A program made the position numbers and the translations under genes. This document shows positions 9,848 to 17,449 of a stretch of 64,000 nucleotides of DNA, one piece after another; within the stretch, counting starts at the first letter, position 1; every line of letters begins with the position of its first letter. Source of the DNA: Polynucleobacter parvulilacunae (GTDB lineage Bacteria; Pseudomonadota; Gammaproteobacteria; Burkholderiales; Burkholderiaceae); contig NZ_JACVPW010000001.1 in NCBI RefSeq assembly GCF_018881715.1, positions 124,001 to 188,000 of the forward strand. The letters are read 5' to 3'. The notes below the pieces were generated by a model. That model made no database searches. It saw nothing but the letters and a program-made list of their open reading frames with translations, and had not been told where the DNA came from.

Positions 9848-10081
9848 TTACTTACGAATATGCGCTTTACGAGCAGCATCTTGTGACATGCCAGCACCAG
9901 CGCCTTCGCGAGACTCTTTCTCAGCCGTAATTTCTTTACGGCGCTCTTTGCAAGAACCAGCAATCTCTTGCAAAGCCTTACGAGCACGAGCTGCAGAAGC
10001 CTTAATACCTTTACCTTGAAACTTTTCGTTCTCAGCTTTGTAGTTTTCAAAAGCTTCTAGTAATTTATCGTGATGAGACAT
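9848..10081 (-). CDS. Small basic Hc1-like (histone H1-like) protein, tentative
   Basis: This 77-residue highly charged helical protein starts MSHHDKLLEAFENYKAEN. The central segment, ASAARARKALQEIAGSCKER followed by RKEITAEK, resembles the helical part of the bacterial Hc1 (histone H1-like) family, in which an A-x-R-x-R-K-x-L-x-E-I pattern precedes RKEI. The lysine/alanine-rich DNA-binding tail of Hc1 is missing; the protein ends in GAGAGMSQDAARKAHIRK. An AAGGAAG Shine-Dalgarno lies just upstream of the ATG. It follows clpA by 41 bases on the same strand and may be co-transcribed. Binding to nucleic acid is inference. The gene call is good; the family call is moderate. Confidence 0.7.
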   Translation of the reverse strand: MSHHDKLLEAFENYKAENEKFQGKGIKASAARARKALQEIAGSCKERRKEITAEKESREGAGAGMSQDAARKAHIRK

Positions 10082-10122
10082 ATCTTCCTTTTTTGGATTG
10101 TTTTAGTTTAAAAATGAGTTAA

Positions 10123-12429
10123 TTAAATTTCTTCAGCAGGCGCTACATCGGCTTTAGAACGCTTTCCTGGCAATACCGGGACTTCAAAGTTCAGCAGCAC
10201 TTTACCGTCAGCATCGATATCGACATCCACATGGCCACCTTGAGCCAACTTACCAAATAACAGCTCGTCGGCAAGGGCTTTGCGCACGGTATCTTGAATA
10301 ATGCGCTGCATTGGACGTGCGCCCATCAACGGATCAAAGCCATGCTTCGCCAAATGCGCCCTTAATGCTGGGCTAAAGGTAGCGTCAACCTTCTTCTCAT
10401 GCAACTGCTCTTCAAGCTGCATTAAGAACTTATCGACAACGCGCATGATGATAGATTCATCAAGTGCCTTGAAGGAGACGATGGCATCCAAACGGTTGCG
10501 GAACTCCGGTGTGAAGAATTTCTTGATATCCGCCATCTCATCGCCAGACTCGCGTGCATTGGTAAAGCCAATGGTTGATTTCTGCATCGCCTCAGCACCA
10601 GCATTCGTAGTCATAATGATGATCACGTTACGGAAATCTGTCTTACGACCATTGTTATCCGTCAAAGTGCCGTGATCCATCACCTGCAACAAGATATTGA
10701 AGATATCTGGATGGGCCTTTTCGATTTCATCAAGCAGGAGTACGCAATGCGGCTTCTTATTCACAGCCTCAGTAAGCAAGCCGCCTTGATCAAATCCCAC
10801 ATAACCCGGAGGCGCGCCAATTAAACGACTTACTGCATGGCGCTCCATGTACTCAGACATATCGAAACGCAAGAGTTCAATGCCAAGAATGTAAGCAAGC
10901 TGCTTAGCCACCTCAGTTTTACCAACACCTGTTGGACCAGAGAATAAGAATGAACCAATCGGTCTATCAATCTTGCCAAGGCCCGCACGTGTCATCTTAA
11001 TGGCGCTAGCCAAGGCTTCAATCGCAGGATCTTGACCAAAGACTACGCTCTTAATATCGCGATCTAAAGTCTGCAACTTACTACGATCGTCCACAGTGAC
11101 TGATTGTGGCGGTATGCGTGCAATCTTTGCCACAATCTCTTCAATCTCTGGACGACCAATGGTTTTCTTCTGCTTAGACTTCGGCAAAATACGTTGCGCA
11201 GCACCAGCTTCGTCGATCACATCAATCGCCTTATCGGGCAAATGACGATCATTGATATAGCGCGCAGAAAGCTCTGCAGCAGCAACCAAGGCACCGGCCG
11301 CATATTTCACGCTATGGTGCTCTTCAAAACGAGACTTCAAGCCACGCAGAATTTGTACGGTTTGATCTACTGTTGGCTCAACAACATCTACCTTCTGGAA
11401 ACGACGTGATAGAGCTGCATCCTTTTCAAAGATGCCACGATATTCTGTAAAGGTAGTTGCACCGATACATTTGAGTTGGCCATTTGATAAAGCAGGCTTT
11501 AGTAAATTGCTTGCATCTAATGTGCCACCAGATGCGGCACCAGCACCGATCAGTGTATGAATCTCATCAATAAACAAAACGCCGTGTGCGTGATCTTTTA
11601 ATGATTTAAGAACACTCTTTAAGCGTTGCTCAAAATCACCACGGTATTTAGTGCCCGCCAAAAGCGCACCCATATCTAATGAATAGACAGTTGCATCGGC
11701 CAAGATATCGGGCACATCGCCCTTAACAATTCTCCAGGCTAAGCCCTCAGCAATCGCTGTTTTACCAACACCGGCTTCACCAACCAATAATGGATTGTTC
11801 TTACGGCGACGGCATAACACCTGAATTACACGCTCAACCTCGCTCTCGCGCCCAATCAATGGGTCGATCTTGCCCTGGCGAGCCATGACATTTAGGTTTT
11901 GGGTGTACTGCTCAAGAGGACTTTCTTTGCCAGATGAGGCAGATTCTTCGGCCTCTTGGGTAGGCTCAGCAGGCTTAACATGCTCAGATTGATCCTTGCG
12001 CACGCCATGACTAATGAAGTTCACTACGTCTAAGCGTGTAACACCTTGCTGCTGCAAGAAATAAACCGCATGAGAATCTTTTTCACCAAAGATGGCAACC
12101 AATACATTTGCACCAGTCACTTCTTTCTTACCATTTGATGTCGATTGCACATGCATGATGGCGCGCTGAATAACGCGCTGAAATCCTAGCGTAGGTTGCG
12201 TATCTACTTCATCATTACCCGGCACCACAGGTGTGTTGTCGTTAATAAAGTTTTTAAGTTGGGCACGCAGCTCTGCAATATTGACTGCGCAAGCCTTTAA
12301 GACCTCAACCGCAGTAGCGTTATCCAGTAAGGCTGCGAGCAAATGCTCGACCGTAATGAACTCATGTCGCGATGCCCTTGCGTCAACAAACGCCATGTGC
12401 AAACTCACTTCTAATTCTTGGGCAATCAT
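10123..12429 (-). CDS. clpA: ATP-dependent Clp protease ATP-binding subunit ClpA
   Basis: ClpA (768 residues) is the AAA+ unfoldase that feeds substrates to ClpP. It has the N-terminal double Clp-N repeat (about 1-145), a first AAA domain with GEAGVGKT (217-224) and [14 protein letters not shown], and a second with [12 protein letters not shown] and [13 protein letters not shown]. The STIGF loop after the second domain is the ClpP-docking tripeptide region. The ATG at 12429 gives the standard [14 protein letters not shown] start and overlaps the clpS stop by four bases (ATGA), coupling the unfoldase to its adaptor. clpP is not in the window. Confidence 0.97.
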   Translation of the reverse strand: MIAQELEVSLHMAFVDARASRHEFITVEHLLAALLDNATAVEVLKACAVNIAELRAQLKNFINDNTPVVPGNDEVDTQPTLGFQRVIQRAIMHVQSTSNGKKEVTGANVLVAIFGEKDSHAVYFLQQQGVTRLDVVNFISHGVRKDQSEHVKPAEPTQEAEESASSGKESPLEQYTQNLNVMARQGKIDPLIGRESEVERVIQVLCRRRKNNPLLVGEAGVGKTAIAEGLAWRIVKGDVPDILADATVYSLDMGALLAGTKYRGDFEQRLKSVLKSLKDHAHGVLFIDEIHTLIGAGAASGGTLDASNLLKPALSNGQLKCIGATTFTEYRGIFEKDAALSRRFQKVDVVEPTVDQTVQILRGLKSRFEEHHSVKYAAGALVAAAELSARYINDRHLPDKAIDVIDEAGAAQRILPKSKQKKTIGRPEIEEIVAKIARIPPQSVTVDDRSKLQTLDRDIKSVVFGQDPAIEALASAIKMTRAGLGKIDRPIGSFLFSGPTGVGKTEVAKQLAYILGIELLRFDMSEYMERHAVSRLIGAPPGYVGFDQGGLLTEAVNKKPHCVLLLDEIEKAHPDIFNILLQVMDHGTLTDNNGRKTDFRNVIIIMTTNAGAEAMQKSTIGFTNARESGDEMADIKKFFTPEFRNRLDAIVSFKALDESIIMRVVDKFLMQLEEQLHEKKVDATFSPALRAHLAKHGFDPLMGARPMQRIIQDTVRKALADELLFGKLAQGGHVDVDIDADGKVLLNFEVPVLPGKRSKADVAPAEEI

Positions 12430-12773
12430 GCTTCCTCCATAGTGCACTGTAGTGGGTGACCCGCTTCACGGGAGAGTTCAATAACTTGATGCACTTTCGT
12501 GGCAGCGACGTCGCGAGTAAATACCCCGCAAATGCCTTTGCCAACTAAATGTACTTGCAACATGATGCGTGTAGCTGTTTCATGATCTTTATTAAAATAC
12601 TCCTGAATGACCATCACCACAAATTCCATTGGCGTGTAATCGTCATTCAATAGTAAAACTTTATACATCGATGGTGCCTTAACTTGCTCGACCTGTTTTT
12701 CGAGAAGAATGGTGTCCTCAACATAAGGATTGCTGGGGTTGCCAGTAGTGGGATTTTTTGGTGCGCGACTCAT
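12426..12773 (-). CDS. clpS: ATP-dependent Clp protease adaptor ClpS
   Basis: ClpS (about 115 residues) binds the ClpA N-domain and delivers N-degron substrates. The core [20 protein letters not shown] and the helix [19 protein letters not shown] are the family signature, with the substrate-pocket residues NDD and M visible. The first 35 residues are a flexible tail. I place the start at the ATG at 12773 (MSRAPKNP); ATGs further up would add six residues. No Shine-Dalgarno is present and a TAGAAT box ends seven bases upstream, suggesting an almost leaderless mRNA. Confidence 0.95.
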   Translation of the reverse strand: MSRAPKNPTTGNPSNPYVEDTILLEKQVEQVKAPSMYKVLLLNDDYTPMEFVVMVIQEYFNKDHETATRIMLQVHLVGKGICGVFTRDVAATKVHQVIELSREAGHPLQCTMEEA

Positions 12774-12780
12774 GAGAAAC

Positions 12781-12786
12781 ATTCTA
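12781..12786 (-). promoter_or_regulatory. -10 box of clpS-clpA
   Basis: TAGAAT (5 of 6 consensus bases) on the minus strand ends seven bases before the clpS ATG. The predicted transcript begins within one or two bases of the start codon. The -35 region is poor. Confidence 0.45.
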
Positions 12787-12919
12787 AACACAGATATTGA
12801 AACTTTAATTTACTGGGGTCTTGTTGCAAAAACCACGCAAAAATCCCCTTTAAACCCATATTGGGGCATTTTTCGATAAAAAAAGGGGTATTTACTAGGG
12901 GGTAGGGGCATATAACTCC

Positions 12920-12948
12920 TTGACACCCCTCCAAAAAGGGCAAACAAT
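12920..12948 (+). promoter_or_regulatory. Sigma-70-type promoter of cspA
   Basis: A perfect TTGACA (12920-12925), a 17-base spacer and AACAAT (12943-12948, 4 of 6) predict a start near 12955 and a 5' leader of about 104 bases. Long leaders are typical of cold-shock genes. The box is surrounded by runs of G (12863-12866, 12885-12888, 12898-12902, 12905-12908, 12951-12955). Confidence 0.6.
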
Positions 12949-13058
12949 CAGGGGGTAGGCTTCAAGAGAGGTTCTATTTAGGCGTGTTGTGGATTGAGAC
13001 TGATTAAAAAGTATTTACCCTCATCACGGTTGTTTTAAGTTTATGTAATGGAGTTCGC

Positions 13059-13262
13059 ATGGCGACCGGAATTGTTAAGTGGTTCAATGATGCAAAAGGT
13101 TTTGGCTTTATCAAACCTGATGATGGTGAAGAAGAGTTGTTCGCGCATTTCAGCGCAATTACTATGCCTGGGTTCAAAACCCTCAAGGAAAACCAAAAGG
13201 TAACGTTTGACATTACCCAAGGTCCTAAAGGCAAGCAAGCTACCAATATCCAAGCGGCTTAA
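13059..13262 (+). CDS. cspA: Cold shock protein, CspA family
   Basis: This 67-residue single OB-fold protein binds single-stranded RNA/DNA and acts as an RNA chaperone. RNP1 (KGFGFIKP) and RNP2 (LFAHFSAI) are intact, as is the leading [22 protein letters not shown] motif seven bases before the ATG is a good ribosome-binding site. The gene is monocistronic, with its own promoter, a leader of about 100 bases and a strong terminator 20 bases after the stop. It could be a cold-induced or a constitutive CspA paralogue; the leader favours post-transcriptional control. Confidence 0.95.
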   Translation: MATGIVKWFNDAKGFGFIKPDDGEEELFAHFSAITMPGFKTLKENQKVTFDITQGPKGKQATNIQAA

Positions 13263-13281
13263 TAGTCCTTAGATCATTATT

Positions 13282-13310
13282 AAAAACCCAGGATTCGTTC
13301 CTGGGTTTTT
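13282..13310 (+). terminator. Intrinsic terminator of cspA
   Basis: An 11-bp stem (13282-13292 with 13300-13310), AAAAACCCAGG with CCTGGGTTTTT, has a seven-base loop and eight consecutive T. Confidence 0.92.
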
Positions 13311-13333
13311 TTTCGTCTGCAATTTGCCTCACT

Positions 13334-13339
13334 TAAAAT
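13334..13339 (+). promoter_or_regulatory. -10 box of the DUF192 gene
   Basis: TAAAAT (5 of 6) ends seven bases before the ATG at 13347. No Shine-Dalgarno is present, so an almost leaderless transcript is predicted. Confidence 0.45.
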
Positions 13340-13346
13340 GTAACTC

Positions 13347-13799
13347 ATGCTTATTTCAAAAAATCCATTTAGCCATCTCATTGCCGCCATTCTCTTTATT
13401 TGCTCAAGCGCCGCTCTTGCTCAAGTCAACGTCGGCCTCCCCACTATTGAATTAAAAACAGGCATCTACCGCATACAAGCTGAACTCGCCGATACCCCTA
13501 AGGCTAGAGAAGTTGGCCTCATGAATCGCACTAGCATGCCAACTAATGCTGGGATGCTATTTGTCTTTGAACAAAAAGCAGGCCACTGCTTCTGGATGAA
13601 CAACACCAAGATTCCACTTTCCATTGCATTCATTGCGGATGATGGCAAGATTGTGAACATCGAAGAGATGCAAGCAGAAACCACTAACAATCACTGCCCT
13701 AAAGCAGCTGTGCGTTATGCGTTGGAAATGAACAAGCAATGGTTCGCAGAAAGAGTAATCGTACCGGGCACAGTTGTTACTGGCTTACCAAAAAGATAA
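13347..13799 (+). CDS. DUF192 family exported protein
   Basis: The 150-residue product has a clear signal peptide: a hydrophobic stretch at about 10-22 and an ALA-Q cleavage site near 25/26. The rest is a DUF192 domain, with the family's GLMNRTSMPTNAGMLFVF and FWMNNTKIPLSIAFI segments and the late AVRYALEMNKQWF. It should be periplasmic. DUF192 proteins have no agreed biochemical role; some bacteria carry them near cold-shock genes. Here the gene lies 84 bases after cspA but beyond its terminator and with its own -10, so co-regulation is not implied. Confidence 0.88.
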   Translation: MLISKNPFSHLIAAILFICSSAALAQVNVGLPTIELKTGIYRIQAELADTPKAREVGLMNRTSMPTNAGMLFVFEQKAGHCFWMNNTKIPLSIAFIADDGKIVNIEEMQAETTNNHCPKAAVRYALEMNKQWFAERVIVPGTVVTGLPKR

Positions 13800-13819
13800 A
13801 AGTGGGTGTTGAGAAATAA

Positions 13820-13845
13820 AAAACGCAGACCTCGGTCTGCGTTTT
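13820..13845. terminator. Bidirectional terminator between the DUF192 gene and ppnP
   Basis: A perfect 11-bp stem (13820-13830 with 13835-13845) with a CTCG loop has A and T tracts on its two sides, serving both convergent genes. Confidence 0.92.
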
Positions 13846-13864
13846 GCTTTAGTACTCTGTTGTT

Positions 13865-14176
13865 TTATTCAAAGTGGCAAACGTAATGAACTGGTTGTTC
13901 AGCACGGATAATGAAGTAACCACCCTTCTCCACTTCCCAACTCTGGCCTGCCTTGAACTCTTGTTCAGGGGAGCCGTTGATGCTAACAAAAGCATTGCCA
14001 TCAACCACTTCCATGATTTCTTTAGTGCTTAGGTCAAAACGTAAGGTGCTTGGCAAAACAACGCCCACTGACTTACGCACGCCATTAGGCAATGTCACAG
14101 TGTGTGAAACGCACTTGCCATCAAAAAATACATTGGCTTTCTTGCCTACGGAAACTTGATCAAATTGCATGCTCAT
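13865..14176 (-). CDS. ppnP: Pyrimidine/purine nucleoside phosphorylase (PpnP, DUF1255)
   Basis: This 103-residue protein is a small cupin of the PpnP/YaiE family, which in E. coli phosphorolyses several nucleosides. Family signatures include ANVFFDGKCVSHTV, the G-V-V-L-P turn, the TKEIMEVVDG strand and the C-terminal HYVCHFE. The start is MSMQFDQVSV, with a second possible ATG two codons in. It lies 47 bases after argG on the same strand and before a shared terminator, so it may be read through from argF-argG, though no functional link to arginine synthesis is apparent. Confidence 0.92.
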   Translation of the reverse strand: MSMQFDQVSVGKKANVFFDGKCVSHTVTLPNGVRKSVGVVLPSTLRFDLSTKEIMEVVDGNAFVSINGSPEQEFKAGQSWEVEKGGYFIIRAEQPVHYVCHFE

Positions 14177-14223
14177 TCTTTCTTTTCTGCTTGGTTCAAA
14201 TGTTTTACTTGCTTTTCTTTGTG

Positions 14224-15456
14224 TTATTTCTTGGCACGCTTACGTCTAGCTGTTTCAGCAATACGCATGCGTAAAGCATTGAGCTTAATAAAGCCACCAG
14301 CATCCGCCTGGTTGTAAGCGCCACCATCATCATCAAAGGTCGCGATGTTCTGATCAAACAAGGTATTGGCTGAATCACGTGAAATTACGGATACAGAACC
14401 CTTGTAGAGCTTCAAGCGAACAACGCCGTTTACTGCCTGCTGCGTGTGGTCAATCAAAGTCTGGAGGGCCAGACGCTCTGGTGCCCACCACAAGCCGTTA
14501 TAAATCAAGCTTGCATAGCGCGGCATCAAATCATCTTTCAAATGAGCCACTTCGCGATCCAAGGTAATACTCTCAATGCCGCGATGCGCCTTGAGCAAAA
14601 TGGTGCCGCCAGGAGTCTCGTAACAACCACGGCTCTTCATACCCACAAAGCGGTTTTCTACCAAGTCGAGGCGTCCAATGCCATGCTTGCCGCCGATGTG
14701 ATTTAACTCAGCCAACAGCTCATGTGGCTTATAGGCCTTGCCATCAATCGCTACTGGATCACCGGCCTTAAATTCGATCTCAATAATCTCTGGAGCGTCC
14801 GGAGCTTTTTCTGGAGAAACTGTCCAACGCCACATGGACTCTTCTGCTTCAGCATTTGGGTTTTCTAAATGACGGCCTTCGTAGCTGATGTGCAATAAGT
14901 TGGCATCCATAGAATATGGTGATCCACCTTGCTTGTGCTTCATCTCAACCGGAATGCCATGCTTTTCTGCATAAGCCATCAACTTCTCGCGTGAAAGAAG
15001 ATCCCACTCACGCCAAGGAGCAATCACTTTAATGCCTGGCTCTAAAGCGTAGTAACCCAACTCAAAGCGAACCTGGTCATTGCCTTTACCGGTAGCGCCA
15101 TGCGATACGGAGTCAGCACCAGTTAAGCGCGCGATCTCAATCTGACGCTTAGCAATTAATGGGCGAGCAATCGATGTGCCCAATAAATATTCGCCTTCAT
15201 AAATCGTATTGGCACGAAACATCGGGAATACGAAATCACGTACAAACTCTTCGCGCAAGTCATCGATAAAAATATTTTCTGGCTTGATACCAAATTGCAA
15301 AGCCTTGGCACGTGCCGGCTCTAACTCTTCACCCTGACCCAAGTCAGCAGTAAAGGTCACGATCTCACAGCCGTAAGTATCTTGAAGCCACTTCAAGATC
15401 GCGCTGGTATCTAGACCGCCGGAATACGCTAGGACTGCTTTTTTAATATCGGACAT
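14224..15456 (-). CDS. argG: Argininosuccinate synthase
   Basis: ArgG (410 residues) condenses citrulline and aspartate using ATP, the penultimate step of arginine synthesis. The N-terminal PP-loop is [11 protein letters not shown] near residue 10. Conserved citrulline/aspartate-binding regions follow, including [15 protein letters not shown] and [16 protein letters not shown]. The C-terminal end is basic (ARRKRAKK). It is 87 bases downstream of argF on the same strand, so the two steps that follow ornithine are adjacent. No clear ArgR box was identified. Confidence 0.97.
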   Translation of the reverse strand: MSDIKKAVLAYSGGLDTSAILKWLQDTYGCEIVTFTADLGQGEELEPARAKALQFGIKPENIFIDDLREEFVRDFVFPMFRANTIYEGEYLLGTSIARPLIAKRQIEIARLTGADSVSHGATGKGNDQVRFELGYYALEPGIKVIAPWREWDLLSREKLMAYAEKHGIPVEMKHKQGGSPYSMDANLLHISYEGRHLENPNAEAEESMWRWTVSPEKAPDAPEIIEIEFKAGDPVAIDGKAYKPHELLAELNHIGGKHGIGRLDLVENRFVGMKSRGCYETPGGTILLKAHRGIESITLDREVAHLKDDLMPRYASLIYNGLWWAPERLALQTLIDHTQQAVNGVVRLKLYKGSVSVISRDSANTLFDQNIATFDDDGGAYNQADAGGFIKLNALRMRIAETARRKRAKK

Positions 15457-15543
15457 TTTTTATTCAATCAATAATTAACTAAAAACTTACTAAAACAAAA
15501 CTCAGACTAATGACTTCGTATTTTATTGCTGACGTTGCATTGT

Positions 15544-16491
15544 TTAATCCAAACGACCGCAGAGCAAATACTCCATCAAGGCCTTTTGAACGTGTAGACG
15601 ATTTTCTGCTTCTTCCCAAACAATACTTTGAGGGCCATCAATCACTCCCGCAGAAACTTCTTCGCCGCGATGGGCTGGCAAGCAATGCATGAACAATGCA
15701 TCAGGCTTAGCCAAAGACATCAACTCCTCGTCAACCATCCAGTCCTGGAATGCATTCATACGGGAAGTGTTTTCATCCTCATAACCCATGCTGGTCCATA
15801 CATCAGTAGTAACTAAGTCAGCACCTTTACAAGCTTCTTTAGGGTCGGCACAAATCGTCAAATGTTTTGCTGCCTTTGCTGTCAAACGCGCTGGATCTAA
15901 TTGGTATCCCTCTGGCGCAGAGAAGCGCAACTGGAAGTCCAAGCACTCAGCAGCCTGAAGCCAGGTGTAAGCCATATTATTGGCATCGCCCACCCAAGCC
16001 ACTGTCTTACCTTGAATAGGGCCACGAGCCTCAACAAAGGTAAAAATATCCGCCAAGACTTGGCAAGGATGAAACTCATTGGTTAAACCATTGATCACAG
16101 GCACACGAGAGTTAGCCGCAAAGCGCTCAATAATCTCCTGACCAAAGGTGCGGATCATGATGATGTCCGTCATCCTAGAAATCACCTGAGCGGCGTCCTC
16201 TACAGGCTCACCACGGCCTAACTGGGTATCTCGGGTGTTTAGGTATACCGCGTGACCACCTAGCTGGTGAATGCCTGCCTCGAAGGATAGACGGGTACGA
16301 GTGGAGTGCTTCTCAAAAATCATTGCCAAAGTACGGTCATGCAGTGGGTGCCATGTCTCGTAACTCTTAAATTTGGCCTTGAGCCAAGCCGAACGCTTGA
16401 GCAAATAGTCATACTCATCACGAGTGAGATCAGAAAACTGCAGGTAGTGCTTTACCTTACCGGGCACTTGAGGCTTTGCCAGGGATGTCAT
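15544..16491 (-). CDS. argF: Ornithine carbamoyltransferase
   Basis: ArgF (315 residues from the chosen start) makes citrulline from ornithine and carbamoyl phosphate. The carbamoyl-phosphate loop EKHSTRTRLSFE is present near residue 55, with HPCQVLADI and the ornithine-binding HCLPAHRGEEV. The start is uncertain: the ATG at 16491 (MTSLAKPQVPGKVKHYLQF) matches the family's short N-terminus, but an ATG at 16524 preceded by GAAG is also possible and would add 11 residues. It is the first gene of the argF-argG-ppnP set, divergent from the DUF3579 gene. Confidence 0.93.
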   Translation of the reverse strand: MTSLAKPQVPGKVKHYLQFSDLTRDEYDYLLKRSAWLKAKFKSYETWHPLHDRTLAMIFEKHSTRTRLSFEAGIHQLGGHAVYLNTRDTQLGRGEPVEDAAQVISRMTDIIMIRTFGQEIIERFAANSRVPVINGLTNEFHPCQVLADIFTFVEARGPIQGKTVAWVGDANNMAYTWLQAAECLDFQLRFSAPEGYQLDPARLTAKAAKHLTICADPKEACKGADLVTTDVWTSMGYEDENTSRMNAFQDWMVDEELMSLAKPDALFMHCLPAHRGEEVSAGVIDGPQSIVWEEAENRLHVQKALMEYLLCGRLD

Positions 16492-16643
16492 AGTTGAGCT
16501 TTCTACTAAAGTTTTGGCTTGCATTTTTTTCTTCAAACATTCGGCTGCACGAAAATAGATCCTAAAGTCATCTTACGGCCAACTGGGGCTGTTAAGCTAG
16601 AGGGCTTAGTAATACTATTTCTTACAACCATCATTACGCGAAC

Positions 16644-16958
16644 TTGAACCACAAAAAGCTTTTCATTCAAGGCATTACCACTTCTGGCAAACCATTTCGG
16701 CCCAGCGATTGGGCGGAGCGTCTGTGCGGGGTGATGGCTACTTTTCGCCCTCCCGGAGATTCCTGTGACCCTCGCTTCACTTATTCGCCCTATGTCAGAC
16801 CAGTGCTTATTGCAAAAGTGAAATGCGTTGTTATCGATACCAGACTGAGGGACCTAGATCCTCGAGCGCTAGACTTTGTCATGAACTTTGCCAAAGACAA
16901 CAGCCTACCGATCGAAGAGGCTTGTGAGTTCAACCCAATGACCCCTACCCAGCCTTAA
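16644..16958 (+). CDS. DUF3579 domain protein
   Basis: The 104-residue product contains FIQGITTSGKPFRPSDWAER, the hallmark of DUF3579, a small family typical of betaproteobacteria with no established function. The conserved LCGVMATFRPPG and YSPYVRPVLI segments follow. No signal peptide or membrane segment is present. The only plausible start is a TTG at 16644: in-frame upstream codons offer no ATG or GTG before a stop, and no Shine-Dalgarno is visible. It lies between divergent argF and convergent rpsT. Its acidic C-terminus reads LPIEEACEFNPMTPTQP. Confidence 0.82.
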   Translation: MNHKKLFIQGITTSGKPFRPSDWAERLCGVMATFRPPGDSCDPRFTYSPYVRPVLIAKVKCVVIDTRLRDLDPRALDFVMNFAKDNSLPIEEACEFNPMTPTQP

Positions 16959-16967
16959 AAACAAAAA

Positions 16968-16988
16968 CCCGCTCTGATGAGGAGCGGG
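16968..16988 (-). terminator. Intrinsic terminator of rpsT
   Basis: The CCCGCTC/GAGCGGG stem (16968-16974 with 16982-16988) is followed on the minus strand by TTTTTGTTTTT. On the plus strand there is no T tract, so it acts mainly for rpsT. A second hairpin (16993-16999 with 17005-17011) lies between it and the rpsT stop. Confidence 0.85.
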
Positions 16989-16992
16989 CCTA

Positions 16993-17011
16993 GGTCGAAA
17001 CTACTTCGACC
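16993..17011 (-). other. Extra stem-loop in the rpsT 3' untranslated region
   Basis: A perfect 7-bp stem, GGTCGAA (16993-16999) with TTCGACC (17005-17011), has a five-base loop. It sits between the rpsT stop and the terminator hairpin and has no U tract of its own, so a 3'-end stabilising role is more likely than termination. Confidence 0.6.
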
Positions 17012-17031
17012 AGCCTAAAACTAAAACTGTA

Positions 17032-17298
17032 TTACGCTGCCATCGCCTTGATAGCTGCAGACAAACGTGACTTCTGACGAGCTGCAGTATTTTTGTGAGC
17101 AATCTTTTTGTCAGCAATCTTGTCGATTGTTGCTTGAGTTGCTGAAAACACTTTAGCTGCAGCAGCTTTGTCACCAGTTTCAATCGCTTTACGAACTGCC
17201 TTAATGGAAGTGCGGAGCTTTGAACGCAAACTGGAGTTATGTTCGTTTTGTTTTACTGCTTGGCGTGCACGCTTGCGCGCTTGTGCTGTATTGGCCAT
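17032..17298 (-). CDS. rpsT: 30S ribosomal protein S20
   Basis: S20 (88 residues) is a helical 16S rRNA-binding protein of the small subunit. The sequence [20 protein letters not shown], the [10 protein letters not shown] segment and the [17 protein letters not shown] end are characteristic. An AGGCAAGG ribosome-binding site lies upstream of the ATG. The gene is monocistronic, with two tandem 3' hairpins and a long nested stem-loop upstream (17341-17395). S20 synthesis is autoregulated in E. coli; whether this leader has that role is unknown. Confidence 0.97.
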   Translation of the reverse strand: MANTAQARKRARQAVKQNEHNSSLRSKLRTSIKAVRKAIETGDKAAAAKVFSATQATIDKIADKKIAHKNTAARQKSRLSAAIKAMAA

Positions 17299-17340
17299 CT
17301 TTAAACCTTGCCTCTATAAATTGCAAAATGCGATTAGTTA

Positions 17341-17395
17341 AAAATCTTGCGGACTTGCCAGATTCATAAGCAAGTTCGCCAAAACCCAAGATTTT
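17341..17395 (-). other. Nested stem-loop upstream of rpsT
   Basis: The outer arms AAAATCTTG (17341-17349) and CAAGATTTT (17387-17395) pair perfectly. Inner arms CGGACTTGC (17350-17358) and GCAAGTTCG (17370-17378) pair with one mismatch, with an eight-base bulge on one side. Read toward rpsT, the stem ends in TTTTT, so it could be a leader attenuator or a terminator-like element. Confidence 0.5.
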
Positions 17396-17449
17396 ACATT
17401 AAAGGGGCAAAAAAGCCCAGCCGACTGATAAATAGGTGAAAATCGGCTC

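Noticed and set aside
9640..10050. A 136-codon lysine/leucine-rich frame overlapping dut and the Hc1-like gene on the minus strand
   Set aside because: It runs through the terminator and into dut antisense; the alternative 77-codon frame has a ribosome-binding site and a recognisable motif.
12863..12955. Canonical G-quadruplex upstream of cspA
   Set aside because: There are several G runs, but the gaps between four of them are too long (9, 18 and 29 bases) for a standard short-loop quadruplex.
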